This document shows positions 1 through 7,767 of a stretch of DNA of 64,000 bases, in pieces. Under the pieces are notes generated by a model. The model saw only the letters and a program-made list of their open reading frames with translations. It was not told where the DNA came from and did no database searches. The position numbers and the translations under genes were made by a program. The stretch lies in assembly GCA_023404095.1 (NCBI GenBank), contig JAEYDD010000056.1, positions 21,558 to 85,557 on the forward strand, in the 5' to 3' direction. This stretch comes from Pseudomonadota bacterium (GTDB lineage Bacteria > Pseudomonadota > Alphaproteobacteria > Rhizobiales > Rhizobiaceae). Within the stretch, counting starts at the first letter, position 1, and every line of letters starts with the position of its first letter.

Positions 1-1
1 G

Positions 2-100
2 CTCGTCGCGAAATATCCGGACAGAAGCTGGGGGCATCCCCCCGTCAAGGCATTGTTTACGTCGAGCTATCCGTTGTGGGCGGACAAGGATGGTATTTAA
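2..100 (+). CDS. Amidohydrolase paralogue, C-terminal end only (gene enters from left)
   Basis: The window opens inside an open frame that ends at TAA 98-100 and gives 32 residues. They align without gaps to the last 31 residues of the 495-aa amidohydrolase at 3503-4990: 18 of 31 positions are identical, including the shared stretches AKYP, RSWG and SYP. This is therefore the tail of a paralogue of that gene, placed just upstream of the same transporter operon. No catalytic region is visible. The upstream part, and perhaps the missing solute-binding protein of the transporter, lie outside the window. The homology call rests on this one short alignment, but the conserved spacing and terminal position make chance unlikely. 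Confidence 0.8.
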   Translation, partial: LVAKYPDRSWGHPPVKALFTSSYPLWADKDGI

Positions 101-357
101 TGTTGGTAAAGTCGGCAATTTTAAGCGCCAATATTGTCGACAATGGCGTTGACAACTTTTGAAAGCCTGTCTTAATTGGCACCAGACGAGAACAAGGGAG
201 GTTGTGCGCCGGGGAGCGCTCATCTCGTCGCCCCGGCAGCCGCTGCGGCTGGGGTCTGGGCTGCGTTCCATTTGGTCGCGCTCTCTATGTGCCAATCTCC
301 CAGCTCTTGAAGTCATGAATCGGGCCGTCCGGCGGGCGGAACGAGTGAGAGGTTCCC
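101..357 (+). promoter_or_regulatory. Leader and control region of the peptide-type ABC operon
   Basis: No credible gene lies here. A perfect 12-bp palindrome sits at 133-144. A sigma70-like promoter follows, with TTGACA at 149-154 and, 16 bp later, CTTAAT at 171-176. The mRNA would have a leader of about 170 nt before the permease start at 358. The arrangement suggests a regulated promoter for the operon 358-6949. The promoter match is by eye only. Confidence 0.5.
133..144. promoter_or_regulatory. Palindrome ATTGTCGACAAT, candidate GntR operator
   Basis: This is a perfect 12-bp palindrome just upstream of the -35-like TTGACA. It has the same ATTGT-NN-ACAAT form as the palindrome at 7717-7728, in front of the other operon of this cluster. 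The GntR/FCD regulator at 6959-7645 lies between the two target operons and is the natural candidate to bind both. Binding is inferred. Confidence 0.5.
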
Positions 358-1326
358 ATGCTGGTTTTCATCATCAAGCGCCTCGGAAATGCGATCCTGG
401 TGATGCTTGCCGTCGCCATGCTCGCCTTCCTGATCTTCCGGTTGGCGGGCGATCCCGTCGAGCTGATGGTGGGCGAGCAGACGTCGCAGGCGGACAGGGA
501 CGCGCTGCGCGATCGCCTCGGCCTGAATGACGGCCTGATTACACAATATGCCCGCTTCGTCGGCGACGCGGCTCAGGGCAATTTCGGCGTTTCCTACCGT
601 AACGGCCAGAAGGTTCTGCCGCTAATCGCCGAACGCTTCCCGGCAACGCTGGAGCTGGTTCTGGTCGCGACTTTCCTGTCGCTGCTCATCGGCCTTCCGC
701 TCGGGGTGATCACCGCCATCAAGCGCGGCAAATGGTATACGGAGGGTCTGCAATTCCTCTCCATTGTCGGGGTGTCGCTGCCGAGCTTCGTCGTCGGCAT
801 CCTGCTCATCCTCGTCTTCGCCGTGATCCTCGGCTGGGCGCCGTCCTTCGGGCGAGGTGACGTGGTGCAGATCGGCTGGTGGTCGACGGGCCTCCTGACG
901 TCGTCCGGCCGTGCCGCCCTGATCCTGCCGTCGATCGCGCTGTCGCTCTACCAGATCACGCTGGTCATGCGTCTGGTGCGGGCGGAAATGCTGGAAGTAC
1001 TACGTTCCGACTACGTCAAGTTCGCCCGGGCCCGCGGCATTCCGCGCTGGCGCATCTATTTCCGCCATGCGCTGCGCAACTGCCTGATGCCGGTCGTCAC
1101 GATGACGGCGATGAATGTCGGCTCGCTGATCGCCTTCGCACTGATTACTGAAACCGTCTTCCAGTGGCCGGGCATGGGCATGCTGTTCATTCAGGCTGTG
1201 ACCTTCCTCGATATCCCGGTGATGGCAGCCTATCTCTGCATCATCTCCTTCATCTTCGTCGTGCTCAACACGCTGGTCGACATCGCCTATGCGGTGATCG
1301 ATCCCCGTCTGCGCACGGCACGCTAA
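358..1326 (+). CDS. ABC transporter permease, dipeptide/oligopeptide (DppB/OppB) type
   Basis: This 322-aa inner-membrane protein has the first-permease layout of the peptide/nickel family: an N-terminal membrane helix (MLVFIIKRLGNAILVM), a periplasmic loop, then about five more helices. The binding-protein-dependent transport signature is around residues 205-245, with the EAA-like helix containing ARARGIPRW and a following LPVV-type stretch (LMPVV). It pairs with the permease at 1345 and the ATPases at 4983 and 5963. It is the first gene of the operon, behind the promoter region at 101-357. No solute-binding protein gene is present in the operon within this window. The two amidohydrolase genes that follow suggest a cyclic amide or N-heterocycle as the substrate rather than peptides, but that is inference. 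Confidence 0.88.
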   Translation: MLVFIIKRLGNAILVMLAVAMLAFLIFRLAGDPVELMVGEQTSQADRDALRDRLGLNDGLITQYARFVGDAAQGNFGVSYRNGQKVLPLIAERFPATLELVLVATFLSLLIGLPLGVITAIKRGKWYTEGLQFLSIVGVSLPSFVVGILLILVFAVILGWAPSFGRGDVVQIGWWSTGLLTSSGRAALILPSIALSLYQITLVMRLVRAEMLEVLRSDYVKFARARGIPRWRIYFRHALRNCLMPVVTMTAMNVGSLIAFALITETVFQWPGMGMLFIQAVTFLDIPVMAAYLCIISFIFVVLNTLVDIAYAVIDPRLRTAR

Positions 1327-1344
1327 CTCAAGGGGACCGGTTCG

Positions 1345-2304
1345 ATGACCCTTCCGCAAACGGCCACTCAGCAGACGGCAAAGCCCGCCCGTCCGCCGCT
1401 CCTGAAGCGCATCCGCAATAGCGACATCTGGTGGTCCTTCACCCAGAGCCGATCGGCCCAGATCAGCGCGCTGGTGCTGGCGATCCTCATTCTCGCGGCG
1501 ATCTTTGCGCCGCTGATCGCTCCACAGAACCCCTACGACGGCGCCTCGCTCGACATGTGGAAGGCGGAGCTGCCGCCGATCTGGCAGGAGGGCGGCGAAC
1601 TGCCTTATCTGCTCGGCACGGATACCCAGGGGCGCGACATGCTCTCTGCCATTCTTTACGGCACGCGCATTTCCATCGTCATTGGCATCGCTTCCGTCGT
1701 GCTGTCGCTGGTGATCGGCATGGCCGCAGGTCTCGTCGCCGGCTATTTCGGCGGCTTCACCGATAACCTGCTCATGCGTATCGGCGATATCACCCTGTCG
1801 ATCCCGACCATCCTCGTTGCTATCCTCGTTTCGACGGTGGTGCGGCAGATGCTGCCGGAAAGTTTGCGTGAAGTCGGCGCCTCCGCCGTGCTCGTTCTCG
1901 CCATCGCGCTGTCGGCCTGGGTGCAATATGCCCGAACGGTGCGAGCGCAGGCCATCGTCGAAAGCGGCAAGGATTATGTGTCGGCGGCAAAGCTCATCGG
2001 CGTGCCGGCCCGCCGCATCATGGTGCTGCACATCCTGCCAAACACGCTGACGCCGATCATGGTCGCCGCCACGCTGAACTTCGGCATGGCTATCCTGACG
2101 GAAGCAACGCTGTCGTTCCTCGGCATCGGCATGCCGCCGAGCCAGCCGTCGCTGGGTACGTTGATCCGCATCGGCAATCAATTCCTGTTTTCCGGTTCCT
2201 GGTGGATCGTTCTGTTCCCGGTCATTCAACTCTGCCTGCTGGTCGTCACCGTCAACATGCTCGGCGACTGGCTGCGCGATGCGCTCAATCCCAAACTGAG
2301 GTAA
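1345..2304 (+). CDS. ABC transporter permease, dipeptide/oligopeptide (DppC/OppC) type
   Basis: This 319-aa partner permease has a cytoplasmic N-terminus rich in Pro and Lys, a first helix near residues 35-55, a periplasmic segment containing the family motif LLGTDTQGRD near residue 90, and five further helices. The EAA-like cytoplasmic loop (AAKLIGVPARRIM) is near residue 215. The gene starts 18 bp after the upstream permease stops, behind an AAGGGG-like ribosome-binding site, so the two are co-transcribed. The protein forms the heterodimeric membrane channel with the 358-1326 product. Family assignment is firm; substrate is unknown. Confidence 0.88.
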   Translation: MTLPQTATQQTAKPARPPLLKRIRNSDIWWSFTQSRSAQISALVLAILILAAIFAPLIAPQNPYDGASLDMWKAELPPIWQEGGELPYLLGTDTQGRDMLSAILYGTRISIVIGIASVVLSLVIGMAAGLVAGYFGGFTDNLLMRIGDITLSIPTILVAILVSTVVRQMLPESLREVGASAVLVLAIALSAWVQYARTVRAQAIVESGKDYVSAAKLIGVPARRIMVLHILPNTLTPIMVAATLNFGMAILTEATLSFLGIGMPPSQPSLGTLIRIGNQFLFSGSWWIVLFPVIQLCLLVVTVNMLGDWLRDALNPKLR

Positions 2305-2309
2305 GCCCC

Positions 2310-3503
2310 ATGCACGATCTCCTGCTCCGCAATGTCAGGCCCTTGGCCGGCGAAAGCTGCGACATCCTGATCAAGGATGGAAAGATCGCAGGCCTGGGAA
2401 CCTATCAGCCTGAGGCCGGCATGGCGGTTGAGGATGGGCATGGCGCGATCGTCGTGCCCGGCCTGATCGACGCCCATACCCATCTCGACAAGACGACCTG
2501 GGGCATGCCCTGGCACGTCAACAATCGTGCGGCGATCCTGCGCGAACGGATCGATTTCGAGCGTGAAAACCGCCTTGCGATTGGCCTCGATCCGCACCGA
2601 CAATCAATGCGCCACGCGATCGGCCTTGCGGAGAACGGCGCCACCCACATCCGCAGCCACGTGGATATCGACCCGGCCCACGGACTTTCGCTTGTCGAGG
2701 GCGTGTGGCAGACGCGCGAGATGCTTAAGGGCATCATCGACATCGAGATCGTCGCCTTCCCCCAGTCGGGCGTCATGGTCATGCCCGGGACGGTGGAGCT
2801 TCTCGACGAAGCGCTGCGTCAGGGCTGCGAGGTGCTAGGCGGCATCGATCCTTGCGGCATCGACCGCGACCCGAAGGGCCAGCTCGACATCCTCTTCGCC
2901 TTGGCAGTCAAGCACCGTGTTCCGATCGATATCCATCTGCATGAGGCTGCCGATCTCGGCGCCTTCACCATGGAATTGATCTTCGAGCGCATCCGCGCCA
3001 ACGGCATGGAAGGCAAGGTGGCGATCAGCCACGCCTTCGCGCTCGGCATGAACGACTATCTCAGGGTCGGCAAGCTGATCGAAGAGATCGCCCGCCTTGA
3101 TGTCGCGATCCTGACCACCGGGGCGCCGTCGGCCAGCGTACCCTCGATCATGCGGCTGAAGGAAGCCGGTGTGCGTGTCGGCGGCGGTTGTGATGGTATC
3201 CGTGATACCTGGGGCCCTTGGGGCCAGCCGGATATGCTCGACCGTGCCAAGGTGATCGGCATGAAGAACGGCCTGCGCTCGGATATCGAACTCGCCCATG
3301 TGCTCCACGTCGTATCCCAAGGCGGCGCCGATGTGATGCGGCTCGAAAACTACGGCCTGAATATTGGCTGCAATGCCGACTTCACGCTACTGACGGGCGA
3401 GACGCTTGCACATGCCGTTGTCGACATCGCGCCGCGGCCGCTGGTCGTCAAGGGCGGTCGTGTCGTTGCCCGTCAGGGCAAGGCGATCGTGGAGATGCCG
3501 TGA
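2310..3503 (+). CDS. Cytosine-deaminase-like amidohydrolase
   Basis: This 397-aa metal-dependent hydrolase belongs to the amidohydrolase superfamily, in the CodA/AtzC-like group that acts on cyclic C-N bonds. The metal site is complete: HxH in DAHTHLDKT at about residues 55-57, the third His in DIHLHEAADLG, a later His in SHAFALG, and the catalytic Asp in GGCDGIRD. The start is the ATG 5 bp after the upstream permease stop; an in-frame extension would overlap that gene by about 100 bp. Its stop overlaps the next start as TGATG, indicating translational coupling. Its position inside a transporter operon suggests that it acts on the imported compound. Cytosine itself is only one possible substrate. 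Confidence 0.8.
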   Translation: MHDLLLRNVRPLAGESCDILIKDGKIAGLGTYQPEAGMAVEDGHGAIVVPGLIDAHTHLDKTTWGMPWHVNNRAAILRERIDFERENRLAIGLDPHRQSMRHAIGLAENGATHIRSHVDIDPAHGLSLVEGVWQTREMLKGIIDIEIVAFPQSGVMVMPGTVELLDEALRQGCEVLGGIDPCGIDRDPKGQLDILFALAVKHRVPIDIHLHEAADLGAFTMELIFERIRANGMEGKVAISHAFALGMNDYLRVGKLIEEIARLDVAILTTGAPSASVPSIMRLKEAGVRVGGGCDGIRDTWGPWGQPDMLDRAKVIGMKNGLRSDIELAHVLHVVSQGGADVMRLENYGLNIGCNADFTLLTGETLAHAVVDIAPRPLVVKGGRVVARQGKAIVEMP

Positions 3504-4990
3504 TGAGCGATATCACCTTGGAACTCGGTCGCCGTCCCGAAGGCCGCACGCTCGTTACCGCGAGCTGGGTCGTCGGCCATAAGGACGGCAGCCACCGCCT
3601 GCTGCGCAATGGCGAAGTCGTATTCGAAAACGGCGAAATCCTTTTCGTCGGCCATCGCTTTCCCGGCGACGTCGCCCGCCGCATCGACTTCGGCAACGCG
3701 CTGATCAGCCCTGGTCTGATCGATCTCGATGCGCTGTCCGATCTCGACACCACGATTCTCGGCATCGACCATCATCCCGGCTGGGCGAAGGGCCGTGTCT
3801 GGCCGCGCTCCTACGTCGAGGCCGGCCCCTATGAGATGTACAGCCAGGAGGAACTGGCCTTCCAGAAGCGCTTCGCTTTCGGCCAGTTGCTTTTGAATGG
3901 CATCACCACGGCAGCCCCGATCGCCTCGCTGTTCTACCGCGAATGGGGCGAAACGGTTGCCGAATTCGATGCGGCGGCAGATGCCGCCGGTGAACTTGGC
4001 CTGCGGGTCTATCTCAGCCCCGCCTACCGCTCCGGCGGCATGGTGCTGGAAGAGCCGGGCCGCATGGTGCCGGTGTTCGATGAGGAACGCGGCTTCCAGG
4101 GCCTGAAGGACGCTATCGCCTATATCGAGCGGCAGAACGGCGGCCACGGCGATCTCGTGCGCGGCATGCTGGCGCCCGACCGGGTCGAAACCGCCACGCT
4201 GGCGCTGCTCCAGCGCACGGATGCGGCGGCGCGCGATCTGGGTTGCAAGTTCCGCCTGCATATGGCGCAGGGCAGCATGGAAATGGATACGGTTCGCATG
4301 CTGCACGGCTCGACGGCACCGGTCTGGCTCGCCAAGGCTGGCCTGCTCAGCGACAGGCTGATCGCGCCGCATGCCACCAATGCGACCGAAGAAGACCTGG
4401 CGCTCTACGCGGCAAACGGTGTCTCCATCGTCCATTGCCCGCTGGTGTCCGGCCGTGGCGGCAGCATCCTGAATTCCTTCTCCGCCTGTCGCAAGCGCGG
4501 CATCAACATCGCCATGGGCACGGATACGACGCCCGCGGACATGTGGATGAACCTGCTGGTGGGCCTTATCACTGGCCGCATCGCTGACCGTGCGCCCGAC
4601 CGGCTGCGTTCGGCCGATCTCTTCGACGCCGCCACGATCGGTGGTGCCCGGGCGCTCGGCCGGCCGGATCTCGGCCATCTATCGCCCGGCGCCCGCGCAG
4701 ACATCGCTGTCTTCGATCTCGATGACACGGTCATGGCGCCCTCCATCGACCCGATCACGACGCTGGTCACCGGCGGTTCGGGCAAGATCACCCGGGCGGT
4801 CTTCGTCGACGGCCGGGCCTCGATGCTGTCGCGCAAGGTGGCGGGCATCGACATGGATCAGGCGCGCATCGAAGCGCAGGCCCAGTATGACGGGCTGATC
4901 GCCAAATATCCCGAGCGAAGCTGGGGCAATCCCCCGGTTTCGGAGATCTTCCCGCCGAGCTATCCGATCGAGGTGGACGCCAATGGGTGA
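3503..4990 (+). CDS. Amidohydrolase, TrzA/chlorohydrolase-like, with degenerate N-terminal metal motif
   Basis: This 495-aa protein has the amidohydrolase fold order: an N-terminal beta-sandwich, a barrel, and a C-terminal sandwich (SPGARADIAVFDLDD). The family usually shows an HxH pair after PGLI. Here residues 70-83 read PGLIDLDALSDLDT, so both histidines are absent. Later ligand candidates remain: His in FRLHMAQGS (about 251), His in LIAPHATNAT (about 288) and Asp in MGTDTTPAD (about 337). The gene may encode an enzyme with altered metal binding or a non-hydrolytic paralogue. It is coupled to the upstream amidohydrolase by TGATG and overlaps the downstream ATPase by 8 bp. Its C-terminus matches the partial gene at 2-100, so the locus carries at least two such paralogues. 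Confidence 0.75.
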   Translation: MSDITLELGRRPEGRTLVTASWVVGHKDGSHRLLRNGEVVFENGEILFVGHRFPGDVARRIDFGNALISPGLIDLDALSDLDTTILGIDHHPGWAKGRVWPRSYVEAGPYEMYSQEELAFQKRFAFGQLLLNGITTAAPIASLFYREWGETVAEFDAAADAAGELGLRVYLSPAYRSGGMVLEEPGRMVPVFDEERGFQGLKDAIAYIERQNGGHGDLVRGMLAPDRVETATLALLQRTDAAARDLGCKFRLHMAQGSMEMDTVRMLHGSTAPVWLAKAGLLSDRLIAPHATNATEEDLALYAANGVSIVHCPLVSGRGGSILNSFSACRKRGINIAMGTDTTPADMWMNLLVGLITGRIADRAPDRLRSADLFDAATIGGARALGRPDLGHLSPGARADIAVFDLDDTVMAPSIDPITTLVTGGSGKITRAVFVDGRASMLSRKVAGIDMDQARIEAQAQYDGLIAKYPERSWGNPPVSEIFPPSYPIEVDANG

Positions 4991-5966
4991 AACACAGCAA
5001 GCGGTGATCGATGTCCGCAATCTCAAGGTCGAGTTTCCCGGGCGACGTGGCACGGTGACGGCGCTGTCTGATGTCAGCCTTTCCATCCGCGCCGGGGAAA
5101 TCCTCGGCGTGGTCGGTGAATCCGGGGCCGGCAAGTCGATGACCGGTCTTGCCATCCAGGGCCTGCTCGAACGCCCCGGCCGTATCGCCGACGGCGAGAT
5201 CTGGCTCGGCAAGCGGCGCATCGACGCCCTCGATGACAGGGAGATGCAGCGTATCCGCGGCCGCGAGATCGGGGCGATCTTCCAGGACCCGCTCACCTCG
5301 CTCAATCCACTGTTCACGGTTGGCGCGCAGCTTACCGAAACCATCCGCCAGCATCTTTCACTCGGCAAGACCGAGGCGCGGGCGCGGGCGGTGCAGCTCC
5401 TGCGCGACGTCGGCATTCCCTCGCCGGAGGAGCGGGTCAACCATTATCCGCACCAGTTTTCCGGCGGCATGCGCCAGCGCGTGGTGATCGCGCTTGCGCT
5501 TGCGGCATCCCCGAAGCTGATCATCGCGGACGAGCCGACGACGGCGCTCGACGTGTCGATCCAGGCGCAGATCATTTCTCTGCTGCGGCGTCTCTGCAAG
5601 GAAAAGCAGACGGCTGTGATGCTGGTGACTCATGACATGGGTGTGATAGCCGAGGCGGCGGACCGCGTCGCTGTTATGTATGCCGGCCGTCTCATCGAGA
5701 TCGGTCCAGTCGAGCAGGTGCTGCATGCGCCGTGCCATCCCTACACGCAGGGGCTTATGGCCTCTATCCCGTCGCTCGGCGCGCGGGTGGCAAAGCTGAA
5801 CCAGATCGACGGCTCGATGCCGCGGCTTGATGCCATCCCGACCGGCTGCGCCTTCAATCCGCGCTGTCGTTCCGCCGGTCCGCGGTGTCGACGTGAACGT
5901 CCCGAACTGAGAGCTGTCGGCGATGGCGCCAACGCCTGCTGGCTTAACGCGGGAGGAACCGCATGA
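4983..5966 (+). CDS. ABC transporter ATP-binding protein, DppD/OppD type
   Basis: This 327-aa nucleotide-binding subunit has Walker A GESGAGKS at residues 45-52, the signature FSGGMRQRV near 159, Walker B IIADEPTTALD near 179 and the H-loop VTHDMG. The C-terminal extension has the cysteine-rich oligopeptide-transporter motif (CAFNPRCRSAGPRC), typical of the peptide/nickel family. The gene overlaps the preceding amidohydrolase by 8 bp and the next ATPase by 4 bp (ATGA), so the hydrolases and transporter are one translational unit. It powers import through the permeases at 358 and 1345 together with the ATPase at 5963. Confidence 0.9.
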   Translation: MGETQQAVIDVRNLKVEFPGRRGTVTALSDVSLSIRAGEILGVVGESGAGKSMTGLAIQGLLERPGRIADGEIWLGKRRIDALDDREMQRIRGREIGAIFQDPLTSLNPLFTVGAQLTETIRQHLSLGKTEARARAVQLLRDVGIPSPEERVNHYPHQFSGGMRQRVVIALALAASPKLIIADEPTTALDVSIQAQIISLLRRLCKEKQTAVMLVTHDMGVIAEAADRVAVMYAGRLIEIGPVEQVLHAPCHPYTQGLMASIPSLGARVAKLNQIDGSMPRLDAIPTGCAFNPRCRSAGPRCRRERPELRAVGDGANACWLNAGGTA

Positions 5967-6949
5967 CCACATCCGTACAGAAAGCACCGGCGCTTACCGT
6001 CAACGGTCTATTCAAGACCTTCGACGTTTCCGCCCCCTGGCTTAACCGGGTCATCGAGCGCAAGCCCCGCCAGTTCGTGCAGGCGGTCAACGGCATCGAT
6101 TTCACCGTGCCGGCCGGCGGCTGCCTCAGCATCGTCGGTGAGAGTGGTTGCGGCAAGTCGACCGTAGCGCGGCTGGTAACCGGGCTTCACCGGCCGAGCG
6201 CCGGGGAAATCCGTTTCGCGCCGGGTCGCAAAGGGGCTCCGCTTTCGGCCCAGATGATCTTCCAGGATCCCTATGCCTCGCTCAATCCGCGCTGGCGGGT
6301 GAAGAACATTATTGCCGAGCCCCTGCGCGAGCTGAAGCTGCGCGCGACGCCGGCCGAGATCATGGAGCGCGTGGAGGAACTGCTGCGCACCGTCGGTCTT
6401 TCGCCCTCGGACGGTGAGAAATTTCCGCACGAGTTTTCCGGCGGCCAGCGCCAGCGCATCTCCATTGCCCGTGCGCTTGCCAGCGAGCCGGAATTTCTCG
6501 TCTGCGACGAACCGACCTCGGCGCTCGACGTTTCGGTGCAGGCCCAGGTTCTCAACCTCATGCGCCGGCTGCAGGACGAGCTTGGTCTGACCTATCTCTT
6601 CATCAGCCATGACATGAGCGTGGTGCGGCATATGTCGGATCGCATCGCGGTGATGTATCTCGGCCGGATCGTGGAAGAGGGGGACACGGAAGAGCTTTTC
6701 GCCCGCCCGCGTCATCCCTATACGCAGCTTCTCCTGCAGACCATTCCCAATATCGACGCGCCGCGGCGCGACCGGGAACTGGCGGCTGGCGAAGTGCCAA
6801 GCCCTCTCAAGCCGCCGTCCGGCTGCACCTTCCATCCGCGTTGTCCGCGCGCCACGGCGCGTTGCTCCGCTGAAGTACCGGCCGTGCGCTTGCTGGGTAA
6901 CGGCACGCGTGTCGCCTGCCACCTCGTGGATGAGGCGGTGCGTGCCTGA
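5963..6949 (+). CDS. ABC transporter ATP-binding protein, DppF/OppF type
   Basis: This is the second ATPase of the importer, 328 aa. Walker A GESGCGKS is near residue 59, the signature FSGGQRQRISIARAL near 158, Walker B VCDEPTSALDVS near 180 and the H-loop ISHDMS follows. The C-terminal cysteine motif (CTFHPRCPRATARC) marks the oligopeptide/dipeptide family. It is the last gene of the operon. Its stop is only 9 bp from the stop of the convergent GntR gene, so the operon ends here, although no clear hairpin terminator fits in the gap. Confidence 0.9.
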   Translation: MTTSVQKAPALTVNGLFKTFDVSAPWLNRVIERKPRQFVQAVNGIDFTVPAGGCLSIVGESGCGKSTVARLVTGLHRPSAGEIRFAPGRKGAPLSAQMIFQDPYASLNPRWRVKNIIAEPLRELKLRATPAEIMERVEELLRTVGLSPSDGEKFPHEFSGGQRQRISIARALASEPEFLVCDEPTSALDVSVQAQVLNLMRRLQDELGLTYLFISHDMSVVRHMSDRIAVMYLGRIVEEGDTEELFARPRHPYTQLLLQTIPNIDAPRRDRELAAGEVPSPLKPPSGCTFHPRCPRATARCSAEVPAVRLLGNGTRVACHLVDEAVRA

Positions 6950-6958
6950 CGTTGTGCG

Positions 6959-7645
6959 TCAGGCAAGTGCTGCGCGCAAATCGTGGGAAAGATCGCGGAT
7001 CTCGCTGAGATCGAGTTCGGATTCAACATGCTCGAGATGATGGGCCATCAGATGGGTCGCCTTGTCGGCATCGTTGGCGGCGATCGCCTCGACGATTTCG
7101 GCATGCTCGTCCGGCCCGCAATTGAAGCGATTGGTGTTACGATAGACGGCGGTTATCAGCGAGGAGCGAGAGATCAGGTCCCGCATGGTCGTGAACAGGA
7201 AATCGGAGCCCACGGTTTCAGCGAGCAGCAGGTGGAAGCCGCCGGAGAGCTTGATGATGTCGGTGGTGACGTCCTGTGCATTGGCAACACGCTCTTTGGC
7301 GACGTGGTCGCGCAGGCGCTTGAGATCGGCCTTGGACACCGACTTGCACAGTCGCTCGACGACGCAGCGCTCCACGGTCCGGCGCACGAAGAAGACGTCC
7401 CGGGCTTCTTCGACCGACGGCTTGGAGACGAAGGCGCCACGATTGGGAACGATGGTGACGAGCCCGTCGCGTTCAAGAACGGTGAGGGCTTGGCGGATGC
7501 GGGCGCGGCTGACATTGAATATCGCCGCCATCTGCTCTTCCTTCAGCTGCACTCCAGGGCGGAGCCTGCGCTCGGCGATGGACAGCCAGACTTTCTCGAC
7601 AATTTGTTGCGTGGACGGGCCGGATTGCTCGGTCATCGGATTCAC
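6959..7645 (-). CDS. GntR-family transcriptional regulator, FadR subfamily (FCD domain)
   Basis: This 228-aa protein has an N-terminal winged helix of the GntR type (about residues 10-75, with VSRARIRQALTVLERDGLV) and a C-terminal all-helical FCD ligand domain. The His residues expected for the FCD metal site are present in GGFHLLLAE, DEHAEIVEAI and AHHLEHVE, so it probably binds a carboxylate effector through a metal ion. It is divergent from the flavin-reductase gene and convergent with the ABC operon. The palindromes at 133-144 and 7717-7728 are its likely operators. Whether it represses or activates cannot be read, but the second site lies between a -35 and a -10 element, as expected for a repressor. 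Confidence 0.88.
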   Translation of the reverse strand: MNPMTEQSGPSTQQIVEKVWLSIAERRLRPGVQLKEEQMAAIFNVSRARIRQALTVLERDGLVTIVPNRGAFVSKPSVEEARDVFFVRRTVERCVVERLCKSVSKADLKRLRDHVAKERVANAQDVTTDIIKLSGGFHLLLAETVGSDFLFTTMRDLISRSSLITAVYRNTNRFNCGPDEHAEIVEAIAANDADKATHLMAHHLEHVESELDLSEIRDLSHDLRAALA

Positions 7646-7705
7646 TCCCCATTGGGGCTAGACAAGCGTGATGCGGTGGAAAAAGTCAACTGTAACAGTG
7701 GGATT

Positions 7706-7733
7706 TTGATTGCAGAATTGTATACAATATAAT
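7706..7733 (+). promoter_or_regulatory. Promoter TTGATT-16-TATAAT with embedded palindrome
   Basis: A -35-like TTGATT (7706-7711) is followed after 16 bp by a perfect TATAAT (7728-7733). The palindrome ATTGTATACAAT at 7717-7728 fills the spacer, which is a classic repressor position. The promoter would drive the flavin-reductase/racemase pair starting at 7768. A second small palindrome, TGTACA, lies at 7741-7746. Confidence 0.6.
7717..7728. promoter_or_regulatory. Palindrome ATTGTATACAAT, candidate GntR operator
   Basis: This is a perfect 12-bp palindrome containing the GTATAC core typical of FadR-subfamily GntR operators. It lies between the divergent GntR gene and the flavin-reductase gene and inside the promoter spacer of the latter. 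It shares the ATTGT-NN-ACAAT pattern with 133-144. Confidence 0.6.
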
Positions 7734-7767
7734 ACTATATTGTACATCATAAATCCGGAAAAGCGCC

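Noticed and set aside
1000..2229. Long minus-strand reading of 409 codons under the two permease genes
   Set aside because: It is antisense to well-supported membrane proteins, rich in Arg, His and Asp, with no family motif. It arises from high-GC codon structure.
3473..4678. Minus-strand reading of 401 codons opposite the amidohydrolase
   Set aside because: Same pattern: a low-complexity His/Arg-rich translation opposite a motif-bearing gene.
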